Below, in pieces: positions 59,815 to 64,000 of a stretch of 64,000 bases of DNA (the first letter of the stretch is position 1; each line of letters begins with the position of its first letter). Below the pieces are notes generated by a model. That model made no database searches. It was not told the DNA's origin and saw nothing but the letters and a program-made list of their open reading frames with translations. The translations under genes and the position numbers were made by a program. The stretch comes from Aporrectodea caliginosa (Eukaryota > Annelida > Clitellata > Crassiclitellata > Lumbricidae): assembly GCA_020284085.1 (NCBI GenBank), contig JACEVL010001191.1:487501-551500 (forward strand), read 5' to 3'.

Positions 59815-61442
59815 AGACTGTTATTTATAGCGCGCCTAAACAAAATTGGAATCTTGCACAAAAGCGCGTAACAGAAAAATCAATCATAGTAAATCTTAAA
59901 CAGATGTGTTTTAAGGTTTGGTTTTGAAAATCGATAAAGTTGAGGATTTGCGGATAAAGACAGGGAGATTGTTCCATTCAGCCGGGCCGGCTAGCGCAAA
60001 TGCCCTGTTACCAAGTTTTTGAGTGATCTTGTCACAACAAAATCACCTTGAGACGATGAACGTAGCCCTCGTCTGGATTGAGAGAGAGGAACAGGGTGTA
60101 ACAAGTGAAGAAAGGTATGCAGGAGAACAGTTTGTGTAGATTCTGTACATTAGAAGACAGATTTTGAAATTGATGCGAGCTTGTATGGGAAGCCAGTGTA
60201 GTTCACGGAGGGTCTGTGTGACGTGATCCCGAGGATTTTGGTTCTTGATAAGCTTAGCAGCGTAATGAAGAACAGCTGTAAGAGGTTGAAGGGTAGATGC
60301 AGGAAGACCACAAAGGACTGAGTTGCAGTAGTCAATTCTAGAAATGACAAGGGCCTGTACTAGGGTACGAACACATTTCTCGTTAAGACTTTTCTTGACT
60401 TGCCGAATGCGTCTGAGATGGAAAAAACAGGATTTGGTTATAGAGGAGATATGAGTTTTCATAGACAGCGAGTTATCAAGGAGGACACCAAGGTCTCGGA
60501 CAACATCAGCTGGTTTGATGGAGCAATCTGGGCTAAGATTGAGTAGCCTACAGTGTGGAATAATTGTGAGTTAGGTAACGGGTTGCGGTAAAACCAGATA
60601 AGTTCTGTCTTGGAGGCATTCAGTTTAAAGCGCACGGATGCACACCATGATTGGATTTCAGTGAAACAAGTTATTAAGCGAAACATTGCATTATCAAAGT
60701 CTTTGGCAGCAAGTTTAATATAGAGTTGTGTGTCGTCAGCATAAAGGTGTATAAGGATGCCGTGTTTGAAGGCAATGTGAACAATGTTAGAGGTATAGAG
60801 GATGAACAAGAGGGGGCCAAGTATAGAACCTTGAGGTACACCAAAGAGGATATTGAAGTACCTAGAAGTGTTAGAACCAAGTCGCACAGAGTGCGATCGG
60901 TTTGTCAAGAAATTAGCAATCCAGAGAAGAGCAGAGGCCATAATGCCAAATTGAGATTCAAGCACTTGAATGAGAATGGAATGGTCAACACAATCAAAGG
61001 CAGAGCTAAAATCTAGTAACAGAAGGGCAGTTATGAAACCAGAGTCAAGTGCCATGATTATATCATTATAAACTTTAAGGACAACAGTTTCAGTGGAGTG
61101 GAGGCGGCGGAAACCAGACTGAACAAGAGGTAGCAAGGAGTTGGATTCAACATAGTTAGAAAGCTGACGGTGGACGGCACGCTCAACAAGTTTGGAGATG
61201 AAAGATAGGTTAGAGATTGGGCGGTAATTACCAGGATCGGAAGGGTCAAGGCCTGATTTTTAATGCGAGGACGGATAATGGCACGCTTGTGGGAAGCAGG
61301 TAAGGTAGCAGTGATAAGTGAGCAGTTTATGAGTAGGATCAAAATGGGGACAAAAATATGTCGAAGGGATTTAATAATCCAGACTGGGCAGGAATCAAGC
61401 TCACATTGCTTGGAGGAGGAGTTACTGAGAAGCTGATCAACT
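59815..61442 (-). pseudogene. CR1/L2-type LINE: reverse transcriptase domain to 3' end
   Basis: Largest retrotransposon relic in the window. The minus-strand frame 61136-60459 has the RT blocks QSGFRRLHSTETVVLKVYNDI, LLDFSSAFDCVDH, GVPQGSILGPLLFILYT and the catalytic YADDTQLY. The next part, 60510-60043, is in another frame (LGVLLDNSLSMKTH...RIDYCNSVLCGLPAS...LHWLPIQARINFKICLLMYR). Further upstream, 61342-61058 is in a third frame, so there are frameshifts near 61250 and 60540. The 3' end reads GGTAATAAATAGCGCGC-like sequence before the ATT tail. The 5' half (endonuclease) is missing. The active-site box is intact but the element cannot make a whole enzyme. Confidence 0.88.
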
Positions 61443-61908
61443 TAATAGCTCTAATATGAGCTCTTCGTTTCATGGTTTAATAGGCCTATTGCTTAGCATT
61501 CACTCATAACTCTTGTTTAATCACAATGTACCTGATAGCGGTGTGACTATCAGTTTTTGTTGTTTTTACCAATAAACGAATATAATAATAATGGGAAATC
61601 TCTTTCTACTATTACGTCTTCTCATTCTAAAAAGCTAATTTAATTTTGTGAACTTTTTTGCTGACAGACCGTATATCAAGTTGCCGTCGTTCAGGGCACA
61701 CGCATATAATTATTGTGTGCGTGTCAATTAATAATAATAACAAAAATTTAATCAATACAGGTTGGAAATGCTTCGAAGTGTATCATTCCAAAGGATAGGC
61801 CTAATATTGTCTTTTGATATACTGTAGGCCTATGGTGCGCGCTTTCCTGGGCGCTCGTTTGACGGGCTTTTGCAGCGCTCAACTGACGGAGCGCTTTTGT
61901 CCTGCGCA
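61443..61908. other. no gene recognised
   Basis: GGCGCTCGTTTGACGGGC and GCAGCGCTCAACTGACGGAGCGC (61850-61895) are palindromic phrases of unknown origin. Confidence 0.4.
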
Positions 61909-61916
61909 CTAAGGAC

Positions 61917-62060
61917 CAGTGTTTCCGTTTTTACGTCCGTTAAAATGTCCAAAACGTCCAAATTTCTCGGGCTAGGCGTAAAATTCCAAAGAGCTACGTC
62001 CAAAATTCTAGGTCAGGACGCAAGTGTACGTCCTCTTTTTGGACTCTAACGGAAACACTG
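61917..62060. mobile_element. hAT MITE, 144 bp, perfect 8-bp TSD
   Basis: Ends CAGTGTTTCCGTTTTTACGTCC and, read inward, CAGTGTTTCCGTTAGAGTCC. Flanked by CTAAGGAC at 61909-61916 and 62061-62068. The interior contains ACGTCCAAA repeats. No coding capacity. Confidence 0.93.
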
Positions 62061-62199
62061 CTAAGGACGGGACACCCTGACGTCTGGTGTTTTGTGAAAA
62101 TGAAGCAGCAGTGTAGTAGCCTACTCACAGACTTGTTTCAACGTAGACTTGAAAAACTAGGTGTCTTGTGATGGACGGCAGCCGTTGATTCTTCCTGTG

Positions 62200-63350
62200 T
62201 TAACATTTCGTCCATTGCTTTGGTCCATGATGTACTGACCGGGTAAATATTTCATTGTTCAGCAAAATAAAGAATTAGATTTCAAGTTCACTGTCTTGAT
62301 TCAGAAAGGACTTACTTAAACTTATGCCACGTATTGACTGCGAATGTATGTAGCCTACAGGCGTCTATCTCAAAGAGTGGATACAACTCTCCAAATTCCA
62401 GATGCTATGTGGAATTAATGCCATGCACCGTTTGGATTTCTTCTGTCTAATGTAATCTGGAAATTTGTCACAATGCTTCCTTCGATCCTTAGGGAGCCAT
62501 ACCGAGAACCGCCGTATAACGAACTTTGTGTTACAATGAGACGACTTTCTACAGCTGAACTGAATTTAGGATCCATGTCCAAGACCGTTTCATGTAGAAA
62601 TTCTTGCTTTGAGCAAGTAAGTAAGTGTGTTCTTTATTAAACAATGCAAACGCACGGCGCTGTACATACAAAGTTACCAAAATAGTAGCAGACAAGTTAG
62701 TAGGCCTAAATAATGATTAAACTAAAAACAGTGCGGCCTAGCTGTACAACATCCTAGCCAGAAAACCGCGCCTGGTTAGGGAATCAAATCTAGAAAAAAA
62801 CACCGTTATGTGAGCGTGGTCGCAGATCATGATGGAGCGTGTTATAAGGAGTTTCTGATGTAGGCCTACAGTAAATTCAGCTCTGATCATTGACCGAAAT
62901 TCACCACAGGAAGACACATCAGTTTGATTTGAAAAAGCCATCGATCGATTGCCATTTGCCACCCATTGCGTTGTAGACTAATAGGCGTCCTTTGATTTCA
63001 TATCACAGCAGACGTCAAACAACCACATTCACTGGGCCCGCATTATGCCACTGACCAGCAGTCAATTTGATACCTCATCTGGTCTCCTCCTCGTCATTGT
63101 CATCCGTCAGGTTTTTTTTTTATCTCCTGTCAGGTTCCCTGTCAATGTAATGTATATGGTCTGGATTCCAGTTAATTGGCCAGTGTTAATATTCTGTGAC
63201 TTTCTGTCTTTGCATGTTGCTACATGTTTTGACGAATATGACTGTGATCCGCGGAATCGATGCTCTGCGCAAATGCCAAGCGTGAACGCTGCACATGCCT
63301 ACATCAATAACATTCACGCCATCCCACGCTCCAATTCATTAGCAGCAATG
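62200..63350. repeat. segment duplicated from 47980-49290
   Basis: Same order and orientation as the left copy (see there). Matches include ATGATGTACTGACCGGG, AAAGAGTGGATACAACTCTCCAAAT, TTAGGGAGCCATACCGAGAACCGCC, GGATCCATGTCC, ACTGGGCCCGCATTATGCCACTGA and GCGGAATCGATGCTCTGCGCAAATGCCAAGCGTGAACGC. Several insertions differ between copies. Confidence 0.75.
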
Positions 63351-63715
63351 CAGAGGTTCCCAATCTTTTCTATGCCCCGCACCCTTGGAAAAGGTTTGAC
63401 CAGTGTTCGCACCCCCTACAAAAGTATTACCACATTTCAAGACGCCTACACGAAATTCTTAGGCCTACTACTGAAACTTGTGCTTACAAGCCTTAGTTTA
63501 GTCTGACAGGTATATACCTTGTTACATGGAAATAAACTTCTAATCTTAAGGTCTAACCCACACTTATCCTATGGCGGCTCAAAAATTTATAATGTATTCT
63601 TATAATTCATACTTTCCTTCTTTGTCGCACCCTTGAAATGACATGCTCTGGTGTGTGTGTGTGTGTGTGTGTGTGTCTGCTCTGGGGTGCGCGCATCCCA
63701 GTTTGGGAACCCCTG
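63351..63715. mobile_element. non-autonomous hAT-like element containing a GT microsatellite
   Basis: Ends CAGAGGTTCCCAATC and, read inward, CAGGGGTTCCCAAACTGGGATGCGCGCACCCC, the TIR type of many hAT elements. It interrupts the end of the duplicated segment (the copy near 49270 lacks it). An exact 8-bp target duplication is not evident. Confidence 0.65.
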
Positions 63716-64000
63716 CACAGACTGTGGCAAAATTTTTATGTCGATTCCTTTCTCTGAACTTAGCTAGGGGTTATTCAGTTCACCGTGTATTAAAGATCAC
63801 TGAGCGAAGTTAAGATCCACCATTTTAAAATGGTCAGATTCGTGTATTTGACCGGTTAAGATTTCTTACGTTGACACCGGTTAGGCCTAAGGCAATGCAT
63901 TTGGCCAGGTGCAAATTTGTATCTTTTACCGAGCGTTGGCGTAATGCATGTAGTTGGCCGGTTAATAATTTTGGGTTTTTGTACCTCCGTTTAATAATTA
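63716..64000. other. no gene recognised
   Basis: ACCGGTTAAGATTTCTTACGTTGACACCGGTTAGGCC and GGCCGGTTAATAATTTTGG suggest short dispersed GGTTAA motifs; nothing more can be supported. Confidence 0.4.

Overview
Eukaryotic, non-coding-rich DNA, almost certainly from a marine invertebrate animal. It holds one large multi-exon gene on each strand with canonical GT-AG introns, a cluster of intronless ion-channel genes, tRNA-derived SINEs, CR1/L2-type LINE fragments, many small hAT-like DNA transposons and very long microsatellites. The frequent palindrome TAGGCCTA and the gene families (DEG/ENaC, NACHT-WD40, TM7SF3) would suit an ambulacrarian or another deuterostome-like genome. That placement is inference; the species cannot be named from this sequence.

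Layout. 1-340: tail of a DD(D) mariner-family transposase. 860-1350: stacked microsatellites. 3.8-4.3 kb: decayed LINE reverse transcriptase. 4.6-12.9 kb: three intronless DEG/ENaC sodium-channel genes, all on the minus strand, each with a conserved TATA-like box about 150 bp upstream. 9.6-10.7 kb: two tRNA-SINEs and local repeats. 13.7-16.9 kb: microsatellites, a minisatellite and SINEs. 17.2-31.9 kb (minus): a 13-coding-exon NACHT/WD40 gene of the NWD1/NWD2 type, reconstructed with consistent splice phases to 1,824 codons plus stop; its introns carry (GGA), (AAT), (CAT/CAC) and (GGAA) repeats and hAT-like elements. 35.9-43.6 kb (plus): a 10-exon TM7SF3 orthologue, phases consistent, 607 codons plus stop. 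46.7-47.6 kb: DNA transposon with TA flanks. 48.0-49.3 kb: a segment repeated at 62.2-63.35 kb. 50.8-55.8 kb: two more DEG/ENaC copies on the plus strand, one intact apart from a short C-terminus and one broken by a frameshift. 57.4-61.4 kb: two LINE fragments, one split by a 909-bp hAT-like element that carries a BED-finger remnant. 61.9-62.06 kb: a 144-bp hAT MITE.

The five channel copies form an inverted family: three point left and two point right, and NWD and TM7SF3 lie between the two groups. Their first ~70 codons and last ~50 codons are far more alike than their middles, which suggests gene conversion. All five carry Lys-Gly where the family normally has the His-Gly gating motif, and Gly-Ile-Cys where the selectivity filter is normally Gly-X-Ser. 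These shared departures from the family rule are the most interesting biology in the window. The NWD-like gene is a STAND-type ATPase, and TM7SF3 is a seven-pass membrane protein. Nothing in the sequence ties these two to the channels beyond position.
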